Assembly: GCF_016908775.1 (NCBI RefSeq)
Contig: NZ_JAFBEP010000011.1
Location: 1-64,000, forward strand
Origin: Defluviitalea raffinosedens
GTDB taxonomy: Bacteria > Bacillota > Clostridia > Lachnospirales > Defluviitaleaceae
Direction of reading: 5' to 3'
Length of the DNA stretch: 64,000 nt
The position numbers were made by a program, and so were the translations under genes. Position 1 is the first letter of the stretch, and each line of letters begins with the position of its first letter. Below are positions 35,764 to 43,680 of this stretch, in pieces. The notes below the pieces were generated by a model. That model did not search any database. It saw only the letters and a list, made by a program, of their open reading frames with translations, and was not told the origin of the DNA.

Positions 35764-36804
35764 CTAATTTGCCAGTATAAACTCTTCATTTTCCAATTTA
35801 AATCTGTCTTTTAATCCCGAAGTAACATATATTTTTTTATCTTCTGTAATGATGGCTGCTTCCACATGCTCCAAACTTTCTATTAACTCCATACCTTTTT
35901 CTAATCCTAAAACATAAACGCTGGTAGACAGAGCATCTGCATCAATAGAACTATTGGTTACAATTGTACTGCTTATGATTCCAGCTTCTGCGGGATAGCC
36001 TGTTTTAGGATCGATGATATGATGGTATCTTTTCCCATCTTCTATGAAATATCTTTCATAGTTACCCGAGGTTACAACAGTTTCATCCTTTACTTCTATA
36101 ACCGCAATATGTTTCCCTCTTTCTTCAAAAGGATTCTGAACCCCTATACGCCAGGAAGACCCATCCGGCTTGCTTCCCAAAGTAACCACATTTCCTCCTA
36201 AATTCACAAAAGCAGTTGGAATGCCATGATCCTTTAATATCTTTTTAACTTCATCCCCTGCATAGCCTTTAGCGATTGCCCCTAAATCAATAGCTTGTCC
36301 TTTTTTGCTAAGCTTTACTTCTTTTGAATTGTCATCCAATATTACATCATTATAATCCACCAAATCAAGTAAAGGCTCTATTTCTTCCTTTTTTGGCACT
36401 CTGGCATTCTCTGTCCCAATCCCCCATAATTTTATAATAGGTTCAATGGTCAGATCAAAGGCCCCACCTGATAATTCACTATACTTCTTAGCTTTCTCAA
36501 TAACATAAAATGTATCTGGACTTATCTTAACGGAATTTACACCGGAATACTCATTAATTTGATTAACCTCACTGTTTTCTATGTTAACACTCATTTTATT
36601 TTCTATTTCCTGAATTCTTTTAACCGATTCTTCTATGGCCTTTTGGGCCTTATCTTCATCTGCATCATAGATCTGTATTTGAATAACTGTGCCAAGGGCA
36701 TAGATTTCATCTTTAATAACTGTATTCGTTCCTTTATTGCTTGTACAACCTGACAGAACACTTATAACTACAATTATAAGAAACCAATATATATTTTTCT
36801 TCAT
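35764..36804 (-). CDS. apbE: FAD:protein FMN transferase (ApbE/FmnB)
   Basis: 346 residues, a lipoprotein: signal ending VLSGC with the lipid-attached Cys at about residue 20. ApbE motifs are present: GGAFDLTIEPIIKLWGIG, AIDLGAIAKGYAGDEV and the Mg-binding DADALSTSVYVLG. It transfers FMN from FAD to Thr in secreted proteins bearing a DxxTGAT-type motif. The adjacent upstream gene encodes a protein with two such motifs, so the pair is enzyme and substrate. In Listeria the equivalent is FmnB. Confidence 0.93.
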   Translation of the reverse strand: MKKNIYWFLIIVVISVLSGCTSNKGTNTVIKDEIYALGTVIQIQIYDADEDKAQKAIEESVKRIQEIENKMSVNIENSEVNQINEYSGVNSVKISPDTFYVIEKAKKYSELSGGAFDLTIEPIIKLWGIGTENARVPKKEEIEPLLDLVDYNDVILDDNSKEVKLSKKGQAIDLGAIAKGYAGDEVKKILKDHGIPTAFVNLGGNVVTLGSKPDGSSWRIGVQNPFEERGKHIAVIEVKDETVVTSGNYERYFIEDGKRYHHIIDPKTGYPAEAGIISSTIVTNSSIDADALSTSVYVLGLEKGMELIESLEHVEAAIITEDKKIYVTSGLKDRFKLENEEFILAN

Positions 36805-36909
36805 TCATTCACCAACTTATATTTTAATCTTAACTTGCTTATTATATATTATATCGCTTAAAAATAATAAATAAATATCGAATTCCTGGTTTTCAAAAAA
36901 GCATTAAAA

Positions 36910-36939
36910 CAATTCCCCAAGAAAAATCTCGGGGAATTG
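36910..36939 (-). terminator. Terminator between the FMN-binding lipoprotein and apbE
   Basis: CAATTCCCC pairs with GGGGAATTG (9 bp). The minus strand continues TTTTAATGCTTTTTTG. It would let the lipoprotein gene be expressed more than the genes behind it. Confidence 0.75.
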
Positions 36940-36951
36940 AAAAATAATTTA

Positions 36952-37800
36952 TTATTTTGCAGCTTCTAAAGCCTTTTTAGCCAGTGCTCTAAAGTTTTCG
37001 GAACCATGTGTTGCACCAGTGATCGTATCCACTGCGTCTGCATCTTGTTTTTCAACAAGAGCCGCTTCCAGTTGTGGGAAATAATCTGCTGGTCCAATGT
37101 TTACTTTTGCTTTCATGTTGTTGTTATATGCTTCATCAGCTTCTTTTGATGCACCATCTTCGGTAACTTCATCATAATCCACCGCAACGATTTTACCATC
37201 TTTTACTTCGATGGAGATTGTTGGTTTCCAGCCACGTTCGTCATATTCACCTTCTGCTGTATAAGTACCGTCTTTTAATCCGCCAGCTGTTGTATCTGCC
37301 GCAACTGGTCCTGCTGCCAAAGCTTTCTTAACGATTTCTTTAAAGTGATTGGATCCGCTGGTTGCACCAGTGATCGTATCCACCGCATCTACATCTTGCT
37401 TTTCAACAAGAGCTGCCTCTAATTGTGGGAAAAAGTCTGCTGGTCCAATGTTTACCTTTGCTCTCATATTATTGTTGTACTCTTCATCAGCTTGTTTTGA
37501 TGCACCATCTTCGGTAACTTCATCATAATCTGCTGCAACGATCTTACCATCTTTTACTTCAAGTGTAACAACTGGTTTCCAGCCGCGTTCATCATACTCG
37601 CCTTCTGCTTTGTATGTACCATCGGCTAGAACTGCTTCACCAGCATTATTTCCTTCATTTTTTGTTGTTTCTGCAGGTTGCTCTGTTTTTGTTTGTGTTG
37701 TGTCAGCAGGTTGAGAAGCTTCTTCTTTCTTTCCTCCGCATCCTGTTAATGCACTAAATGACAACCCTAATGCCAACGCTAAAGCTATAACTTTTTTCAT
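36952..37800 (-). CDS. Lipoprotein with two FMN-binding domains, PplA-like
   Basis: 282 residues. The lipobox is LTGC (Cys21), then a 35-residue Thr/Glu/Gln-rich linker. Two near-identical FMN-binding domains follow (about 59-165 and 177-280), each ending in DTITGAT (residues 141-147 and 258-264). ApbE attaches FMN to the last Thr of this motif. In Listeria the lipoprotein PplA has the same two-domain plan and passes electrons from quinol to iron or flavin shuttles outside the cell. The gene has its own strong promoter and terminator, consistent with high expression. Confidence 0.88.
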   Translation of the reverse strand: MKKVIALALALGLSFSALTGCGGKKEEASQPADTTQTKTEQPAETTKNEGNNAGEAVLADGTYKAEGEYDERGWKPVVTLEVKDGKIVAADYDEVTEDGASKQADEEYNNNMRAKVNIGPADFFPQLEAALVEKQDVDAVDTITGATSGSNHFKEIVKKALAAGPVAADTTAGGLKDGTYTAEGEYDERGWKPTISIEVKDGKIVAVDYDEVTEDGASKEADEAYNNNMKAKVNIGPADYFPQLEAALVEKQDADAVDTITGATHGSENFRALAKKALEAAK

Positions 37801-37863
37801 TATAGCGCCCTCCTCATGTAATTATTGTAATTATTTGTAACTAATAATTATTGTTACTATCCT

Positions 37864-37892
37864 ATTGTATTATTACGACATTTTTTTGTCAA
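37864..37892 (-). promoter_or_regulatory. Strong promoter of the FMN-binding lipoprotein gene
   Basis: Perfect TTGACA (37887-37892, minus strand), 17-bp spacer, TACAAT (37864-37869). It reads away from the ndh2-like gene, whose own -10 (TATAAT, 38001-38006) lies about 60 bp upstream of its start with only a weak -35. Confidence 0.75.
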
Positions 37893-38065
37893 AGTTAACA
37901 TAATTAATTTTTCAATGCTGAAGTTTAATTATCTCACTTATCCTTAGTAATCCTCTCGAATTCATTGGTTTTTAAATTATACATTTTAATTTTATTCTGA
38001 TATAATTATTATGAGTTAATGTGCTTTTAGTTGTTAATAATATGTCTTATAAGGAGGATGATTTT

Positions 38066-39817
38066 ATGAGTAAAAAAGTAGTAATACTTGGTGCAGGCTA
38101 TGGCGGAATACAAGCAGCCCTTACCTTGCATAAAAAGAAGAAGAAGTCCGATGATATCGAAATTTATATTATAGATAAAAATCCATATCACACGCTTCTT
38201 ACCGAACTCCATGAAATTGCAGGCAATCGTATTGAAGAAGACGGGATATTGGTTCATCTAAGAGATATTTTTCAATATACAGATGTCCATGTAGTTCAGG
38301 ATTATATTCATGATGTCGACTTTGAAAATCAAATATTAAAATCAGAAAATAATTCCTATCCCTATGACTATCTGATCATGGGCATAGGAAGTGAACCTAA
38401 CTTCTATGGCATAGAAGGCATGAAAGAACATAGTTTTACTCTATGGTCCCATAAAGATTCTTTAGTCATTAAAGAACATATTTTAAAGATGTTCCAGAAA
38501 GCTTCTTCAGAAAAAGATCCTGCAAAAAGGAAAGCTTATCTTACTTTCGCAGTAGGCGGCGGCGGCTTTACCGGAACTGAAATGATTGGAGAACTGGCTT
38601 TTTGGGTAAATGACCTGTCAGAGCAGTATAATGTCAACAGGAATGAAGTCCGACTGATTCTGATCGAGGCACTGCCTAAAATCCTTCCTATTCTGGATGA
38701 TTCTTTGATTGAAAAAGCCGTAAAATATCTTAAAAATAAATTAAAAGTAGAAATCCTTACAGAATCCAGAATCACAAAAGTGAATGAATCATCGTTTGTA
38801 TTAAACGATAAAGACGTCATCGAATCTCATACACTGATCTGGACCGGCGGGGTACAGGCAAACCGTTGCTTTACCGAACTGAAACTGGAAAAAGGAAGAG
38901 GCGAAAGAGTCTGTGTAGATGAATATACAAGAACTCCTTATAAGAACGTATTTGCAGTGGGCGATTATGCCTTATTTATGACCAAGGACAATAAACCCCT
39001 GCCTGCTCTGGTTGAAGCTGCCCTGTCAACAGGAACCATTGCAGCGAAAAACATATTGAATCTTATTCGCAATAAAGAGCTGGAAAAAGGCGATCCAAAG
39101 CTTCACGGAGTAATGGTTTCCCTGGGTAAAAATTATGGCGTTGCTGATTTAATGGGCATTAAACTCTCCGGATTCCCTGCAATATTAATGAAGCATATGG
39201 TAAATATCCATTATCTTTTTGGTATTGGCGGATTTGAACTGATCGTAAAATACTTGCAGCACGAACTCTGGGGTGTAAGACATAAAAAAGGCTTAATTCA
39301 CAGTCATTTAGAAAGATTAACTCCGACCTTCTGGTTGGTTCTGTTAAGATTATATCTTGGATATATGTGGCTTATGTCAGGTCTTGAAAAAGTCGATGGC
39401 GGCTGGCTAATGAACAATATGATTGCCGGAAGCAATGCAGATGCAACTACAGGTGCTTCCATCATGCAATTGGTTTCTGATCATACCCCCGGCTGGTATG
39501 CATGGTTTGTGGATACGATCATTGTTCCTAACTCCTTGTTCTTCCAAAAAATAATTGTTCTTACAGAGTTAGGCCTTGGATTAGCGTTTATTACCGGTAC
39601 TTTTACATTTATCGCAGCGATTGTATCCATTGGTATGAACATCAACTTCCTGCTTTCTACAGGACTTAATGATTTATGGTTCCTGATGTCTTCCGTTGCA
39701 ATGCTGGGCGGAGCAGGAAGAGCCTTTGGTGTAGACCATTATCTTATCCCTTACCTTATGAGACAATGGAGATATTTCGTAAACAATAAAAAGATCAAAA
39801 TTAATCTCTGGAAATAA
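38066..39817 (+). CDS. NADH:quinone oxidoreductase with DoxX-like tail, Ndh2-like
   Basis: 583 residues from the ATG at 38066 (GGAGG nine bases upstream). The N-terminal 400 residues are a type II NADH dehydrogenase: FAD-binding VVILGAGYGGIQAALTLHKK, the NADH motif FAVGGGGFTGTEMIGELAF, and FAVGDYAL. The C-terminal 180 residues add four membrane segments of DoxX type (LYLGYMWLMSGLEKVDGGWL). Listeria Ndh2 has exactly this extension and feeds electrons into a separate demethylmenaquinone pool for extracellular transfer. It diverges from the FMN-lipoprotein gene. Confidence 0.88.
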   Translation: MSKKVVILGAGYGGIQAALTLHKKKKKSDDIEIYIIDKNPYHTLLTELHEIAGNRIEEDGILVHLRDIFQYTDVHVVQDYIHDVDFENQILKSENNSYPYDYLIMGIGSEPNFYGIEGMKEHSFTLWSHKDSLVIKEHILKMFQKASSEKDPAKRKAYLTFAVGGGGFTGTEMIGELAFWVNDLSEQYNVNRNEVRLILIEALPKILPILDDSLIEKAVKYLKNKLKVEILTESRITKVNESSFVLNDKDVIESHTLIWTGGVQANRCFTELKLEKGRGERVCVDEYTRTPYKNVFAVGDYALFMTKDNKPLPALVEAALSTGTIAAKNILNLIRNKELEKGDPKLHGVMVSLGKNYGVADLMGIKLSGFPAILMKHMVNIHYLFGIGGFELIVKYLQHELWGVRHKKGLIHSHLERLTPTFWLVLLRLYLGYMWLMSGLEKVDGGWLMNNMIAGSNADATTGASIMQLVSDHTPGWYAWFVDTIIVPNSLFFQKIIVLTELGLGLAFITGTFTFIAAIVSIGMNINFLLSTGLNDLWFLMSSVAMLGGAGRAFGVDHYLIPYLMRQWRYFVNNKKIKINLWK

Positions 39818-39830
39818 TAAAATATAAATT

Positions 39831-39864
39831 ATATAATAGGGGCGAATATATTCGTCCCTATTAT
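39831..39864 (+). terminator. Hairpin between ndh2-like gene and truA
   Basis: TATAATAGGGGCGAA pairs with TTCGTCCCTATTATA (15 bp, one wobble). It probably ends the ndh2-like transcript, although the T run after it is short. Confidence 0.6.
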
Positions 39865-39893
39865 ATTATAGATATTGTAAAAGGAGAACTTTT

Positions 39894-40631
39894 ATGCAGA
39901 ATATTAAGCTGATGATTGCCTATGACGGCAGCCGTTATTACGGCTGGCAAAGGTTGGGAAATACTGACCAAACCATTCAGGGTAAAATCGAAAACGTACT
40001 TTCAAAAATGTTAAATGAAAATATTGAATTAATCGGTTCTGGAAGGACCGATGGGGGTGTCCATGCCCGAGGACAAGTTGCCAATTTTAAAACCCATACC
40101 AATGTTACCCCTCAGGATATTATTCAATATTGCCATCAATATCTTCCCAGTGATATTACAGTATATGATGCCCAAGTGGTTGATGATCATTTTCATGCCA
40201 GATACCATGCCAAAGGCAAACAATACATATACCAAATCGATAATGGCATGATTCATGATGTATTTGAAAGAAAGTACCGTTATCACATTCCGCAACCTTT
40301 AGACATTAATCAAATGAAGAAAGCCTCCTCATATCTTATCGGGGAGCATGACTTTAGAAGTTTTACCAATCTGAAATCCAAAAAGAAATCCACCGTCAGG
40401 ACAATCTCAAAAATAGATTTTATCCAGAGAAATACATTCCTTGATATTTCTTTTGAAGGAAACGGCTTTCTATATAATATGGTAAGAATTATAACCGGAA
40501 CCCTTATAGAAGTGGGGCTTGGCAAAATGCTTCCGGAAGATGTTAAAACCATTTTAGATAAAAAAGAAAGACCCCTTGCCGGTCCGAATATTCCTCCCCA
40601 TGGACTTTTCCTCCAAAAAGTAATCTATTAG
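39894..40631 (+). CDS. truA: tRNA pseudouridine(38-40) synthase
   Basis: 245 residues. The catalytic Asp is in IELIGSGRTDGGVHARGQVA, the N-terminal KLMIAYDGSRYYGWQ and later FEGNGFLYNMVRIITGTLIE and RPLAGPNIPPHGLFL are standard TruA motifs. It isomerises uridines in the tRNA anticodon arm. Start ATG behind AAGGAG. A DUF5721-type gene follows 70 bp later, in the same direction. Confidence 0.95.
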   Translation: MQNIKLMIAYDGSRYYGWQRLGNTDQTIQGKIENVLSKMLNENIELIGSGRTDGGVHARGQVANFKTHTNVTPQDIIQYCHQYLPSDITVYDAQVVDDHFHARYHAKGKQYIYQIDNGMIHDVFERKYRYHIPQPLDINQMKKASSYLIGEHDFRSFTNLKSKKKSTVRTISKIDFIQRNTFLDISFEGNGFLYNMVRIITGTLIEVGLGKMLPEDVKTILDKKERPLAGPNIPPHGLFLQKVIY

Positions 40632-40701
40632 ATTTCTGTCTTGTTTTTTTCTTTCTTTGAAGCTATCATTATTAATAAAGAAATAAGGATTGGGGTATTG
40701 T

Positions 40702-41166
40702 ATGATTACATTAGACATAATAGACGTAAAAAAAACGATGGGCATGCTTCTTAAAGGTTCTTTATTTGATCCATTTGAAGTAAGAACTGTGGAAATTCAT
40801 ACCTTTACCAAATTCCATATTGATGGGATTCTGAACAAATCTTTTTTTTATACCGATGAAAGGGAAATATATCATAACCGCAATTATGTTTTGTGGGAAG
40901 AAATTAAACCTTATGTTTACAATATCATAAAAGGGGAAAAGACACCTACATACTTTAAAATTGTTTTATCTGCCAATGATGATATACTTCTGAAGTTTTC
41001 CAAGGATGTCTCCGCACTATTTATTAATTTGATCTATGCTCAGGAAAAACTGACCTGTACCACCGGTGTCGCGTTAAAAAACTTTGTTCTGGATAAATCA
41101 GATGAATTCGAGTGGGATGAATACATCCGCTCTTTCTTTAAAAATGCTCATATTCTGGCAGAATAG
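40702..41166 (+). CDS. DUF5721-like protein
   Basis: 154 residues from the ATG at 40702; the in-frame TTG four codons earlier overlaps the G-rich ribosome binding site. IDVKKTMGMLLKGSLFDPFE and FTKFHIDGILNKSFFYTDE, with LWEEIKPYVYNIIKG, match a Lachnospirales-type family of unknown function often near truA. No catalytic motif or membrane segment is visible. Confidence 0.65.
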   Translation: MITLDIIDVKKTMGMLLKGSLFDPFEVRTVEIHTFTKFHIDGILNKSFFYTDEREIYHNRNYVLWEEIKPYVYNIIKGEKTPTYFKIVLSANDDILLKFSKDVSALFINLIYAQEKLTCTTGVALKNFVLDKSDEFEWDEYIRSFFKNAHILAE

Positions 41167-41168
41167 AA

Positions 41169-41194
41169 AAAGTAAGAGCCTCTGCTCTTACTTT
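41169..41194. terminator. Bidirectional terminator
   Basis: An 11-bp stem (AAAGTAAGAGC with GCTCTTACTTT), 4-nt loop, between converging genes. Confidence 0.85.
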
Positions 41195-41199
41195 AATGT

Positions 41200-41577
41200 T
41201 TAATGATTTGAAATAAAAAAGTCCACGATATTTTCAAGAGAAATCATTCCGATAACCCTTCCGTTTTCCACGACAGGCATTCCAATGATATTATGCTTTC
41301 TAAGCCTTCTGGCCGCTTCTTCCACTGTTTCCTCCGGCATCACTGTGACCACATCTTTGCTCATTGCCCATTCTACGGGACAAGTTTCATAATGCCCTGT
41401 TACACTTAAAAATCTATATATATCAGCCTTGACAATTATTCCAACTAACTGCTTTTCTTCATTGACAACCGGCAACCCATTAAGATGCTTGCTTTCCATG
41501 ATAGATAAAGTTTTTTCCAGGGTATCCTGAGGCATTACCATATGAACTTCAGCATTCATAATGTCTTTAATGGTCAT
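41200..41577 (-). CDS. CBS-pair domain protein
   Basis: About 125 residues from the ATG at 41575-41577 (GGGGG upstream). Two CBS motifs: IMNAEVHMVMPQDTLEKTLS with LNGLPVVNEEKQLVGIIVKA, and MSKDVVTVMPEETVEEAARR with IIGMPVVENGRVIGMISLEN. Stand-alone CBS pairs bind adenosyl ligands and act as energy or signal sensors. The partner is unknown. Confidence 0.85.
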   Translation of the reverse strand: MTIKDIMNAEVHMVMPQDTLEKTLSIMESKHLNGLPVVNEEKQLVGIIVKADIYRFLSVTGHYETCPVEWAMSKDVVTVMPEETVEEAARRLRKHNIIGMPVVENGRVIGMISLENIVDFFISNH

Positions 41578-41664
41578 TTTTATCCCCCTTTGGATCATAA
41601 TTAATCATATATATTATACCATATAAAACAGATAAATGAATCAAATATATGGCAAAATTTTTTA

Positions 41665-41691
41665 TTAGCACTCATCTGTATTGAGTGCTGA
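41665..41691 (+). promoter_or_regulatory. CIRCE element (HrcA operator) of htpG
   Basis: TTAGCACTC, nine bases, GAGTGCTGA: the CIRCE inverted repeat with one mismatch in the right arm. It sits just upstream of the -35 box of the htpG promoter and marks repression by HrcA. Confidence 0.85.
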
Positions 41692-41698
41692 TTTTGTC

Positions 41699-41726
41699 TT
41701 GACATTTGTATTTTTTGTGATATATC
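41699..41726 (+). promoter_or_regulatory. htpG promoter
   Basis: Perfect TTGACA (41699-41704) and TATATC (41721-41726) with 16 bp between. It starts 7 bp after the CIRCE element. Confidence 0.65.
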
Positions 41727-41761
41727 ATTATGTAGGAAAATAAAAGAAGGGAGAGAAACAT

Positions 41762-43645
41762 ATGTCTCGTGAAACAGGCAGTCTTTCAATACATAGCGAG
41801 AATATTTTTCCGATTATAAAAAAATGGTTATATTCCGATCATGATATCTTTATTCGAGAATTGATTTCCAATGGATCCGATGCGATTTTAAAATTAAAAA
41901 AATTAGTTGCCATGGGAGAAGCTTCTGTCCCTGAAAATACACACTATAAAATAGAAGTCATATTGGATGAAAAAAATAAAATCATTAAGGTTTGGGATAA
42001 CGGAATTGGTATGACTGGAGAAGAAGTGAAAAAATATATTAACCAGATTGCCTTCTCCGGTGCAGAAGATTTCTTACAAAAATATAAAGACAAGATGGAT
42101 AAAGATCAAATCATAGGGCATTTTGGACTTGGTTTTTATTCTGCATTTATGGTAGCTGAAAAAGTCCAGATCGATACCCTTTCCTATCAGGAAAATGCCA
42201 CCCCAGTCCGCTGGATTTGTACCGGAGGAACAGAATATGAGATGGAAGACTCTGATCGCAACGAACGGGGAACAACCATCACCCTTTATATTGGCGAAGA
42301 AGGAAAAGAATTCTTAAACGAGTACAAGCTTCGCCAAACTATAGAAAAATACTGTGGATTTATGCCGGTAGAGATTTATCTTGAAAGCGTCAAAGAAGAA
42401 GATAAAGAAGCTAAAGATAAAGAAAAAGAAGAACCAAAACCCATCAATGATCCCCATCCTCTGTGGATGAAACATCCTAATGATTGTACCGAAGAAGAAT
42501 ATAAAGCATTTTACAGAAAAGTATTTATGGATTTTAACGATCCGTTGTTCTGGATTCATCTGAATATGGATTATCCTTTCAATCTTAAAGGTATCCTGTA
42601 TTTCCCGAAACTAAGAAGTGAATTTGAAACCATAGAAGGTAAAATCAAACTATATAATAACCAGGTATTTGTAGCAGATAATATCAAAGAAGTCATTCCT
42701 GAATTCCTTCTGCTGCTTAAGGGAACTTTGGATTGTCCTGACTTGCCTCTTAACGTATCCAGAAGCTTCTTGCAAAATGACGGCTATGTAACAAAAATCT
42801 CAAACTACATTACAAAGAAAGTCGCTGATAAGCTTGTATCCCTTTTCAAGAATCAAAAAGAAGATTTCATCAAATACTGGGATGATATCCATCCGTTTAT
42901 AAAATACGGGGCAATGAGGGAGCCCAAATTCTATGAAAAAGTAAAAGATATTATCATCTATAAAACCACCAATGGCGATTATGTGACCCTAAAAGAATAC
43001 TTAGAAAGAAATGAATCAAAACATAAAAATAAAGTCTTTTATGTAACCGATGAACGTCAGCAAGCCCAATACATCAAATTATTTAAAGACAATGATATGG
43101 AAGCCGTTATTTTGAATTCCACCATAGACAATCCATTCATCTCCCATATCGAAATGCATGAGAGCGGTGTTTCCTTTAACCGAATCGATGCAGATATATC
43201 CGAACATCTTAAAGCAAAAGATGAAAAGAAAGATGAAGCTGAAAATAAAGCCATTCAAGAAAAACTTGAAAAAATCTTTAAAGACAACTTGAATAATCAG
43301 GACTTAAAAGTTCAGGTGGAAAACTTGAAATCCGAAAATATTTCTGCTATGATACTTCTTTCTGAGCATTCCAGAAGAATGGAAGAAATGACTAAAATGT
43401 TCGGCGGAATGAATATACCGAATATGTTCCAGAAAGAACAAACCCTTGTGCTCAATAAAAACAATAAATTGATTCAGACCATAGCTGAAAAAGCAGATGC
43501 ACAGGAACACAAGGAACTTATTCAAATGCTCTGTGAGCAGGTATATGATTTGGCTATGTTAAGCCATCAGCCCTTAGAATCCGAAGCGATGAATAAGTTT
43601 ATCGACAGAAGCAACTTATTATTAGCTAAGGTTGCCCAATTCTAA
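41762..43645 (+). CDS. htpG: Molecular chaperone HtpG (Hsp90)
   Basis: 627 residues. The GHKL ATPase domain has FIRELISNGSDAILKLKKL (Asn for Mg), VWDNGIGMTGEEV, and the lid GHFGLGFYSAFMVAEKVQID. A charged linker (KEEDKEAKDKEKEEPKP) leads to the middle domain with NVSRSFLQND (catalytic Arg). The C-terminal dimer domain is complete. It refolds client proteins. The CIRCE operator upstream places it in the HrcA heat-shock regulon, which is not universal for htpG (Bacillus htpG is not HrcA-controlled). Confidence 0.95.
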   Translation: MSRETGSLSIHSENIFPIIKKWLYSDHDIFIRELISNGSDAILKLKKLVAMGEASVPENTHYKIEVILDEKNKIIKVWDNGIGMTGEEVKKYINQIAFSGAEDFLQKYKDKMDKDQIIGHFGLGFYSAFMVAEKVQIDTLSYQENATPVRWICTGGTEYEMEDSDRNERGTTITLYIGEEGKEFLNEYKLRQTIEKYCGFMPVEIYLESVKEEDKEAKDKEKEEPKPINDPHPLWMKHPNDCTEEEYKAFYRKVFMDFNDPLFWIHLNMDYPFNLKGILYFPKLRSEFETIEGKIKLYNNQVFVADNIKEVIPEFLLLLKGTLDCPDLPLNVSRSFLQNDGYVTKISNYITKKVADKLVSLFKNQKEDFIKYWDDIHPFIKYGAMREPKFYEKVKDIIIYKTTNGDYVTLKEYLERNESKHKNKVFYVTDERQQAQYIKLFKDNDMEAVILNSTIDNPFISHIEMHESGVSFNRIDADISEHLKAKDEKKDEAENKAIQEKLEKIFKDNLNNQDLKVQVENLKSENISAMILLSEHSRRMEEMTKMFGGMNIPNMFQKEQTLVLNKNNKLIQTIAEKADAQEHKELIQMLCEQVYDLAMLSHQPLESEAMNKFIDRSNLLLAKVAQF

Positions 43646-43650
43646 AGTTT

Positions 43651-43675
43651 AAAGCCGTCCCCCCCGGACGGCTTT
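43651..43675. terminator. Terminator of htpG
   Basis: AAAGCCGTCC pairs with GGACGGCTTT, then TTTTATTT. It lies between converging htpG and addA. Confidence 0.85.
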
Positions 43676-43680
43676 TTTAT

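Noticed and set aside
42314-42559. 81-residue Phe-rich minus-strand frame inside htpG
   Set aside because: It is the antisense of the Lys/Glu linker of HtpG.
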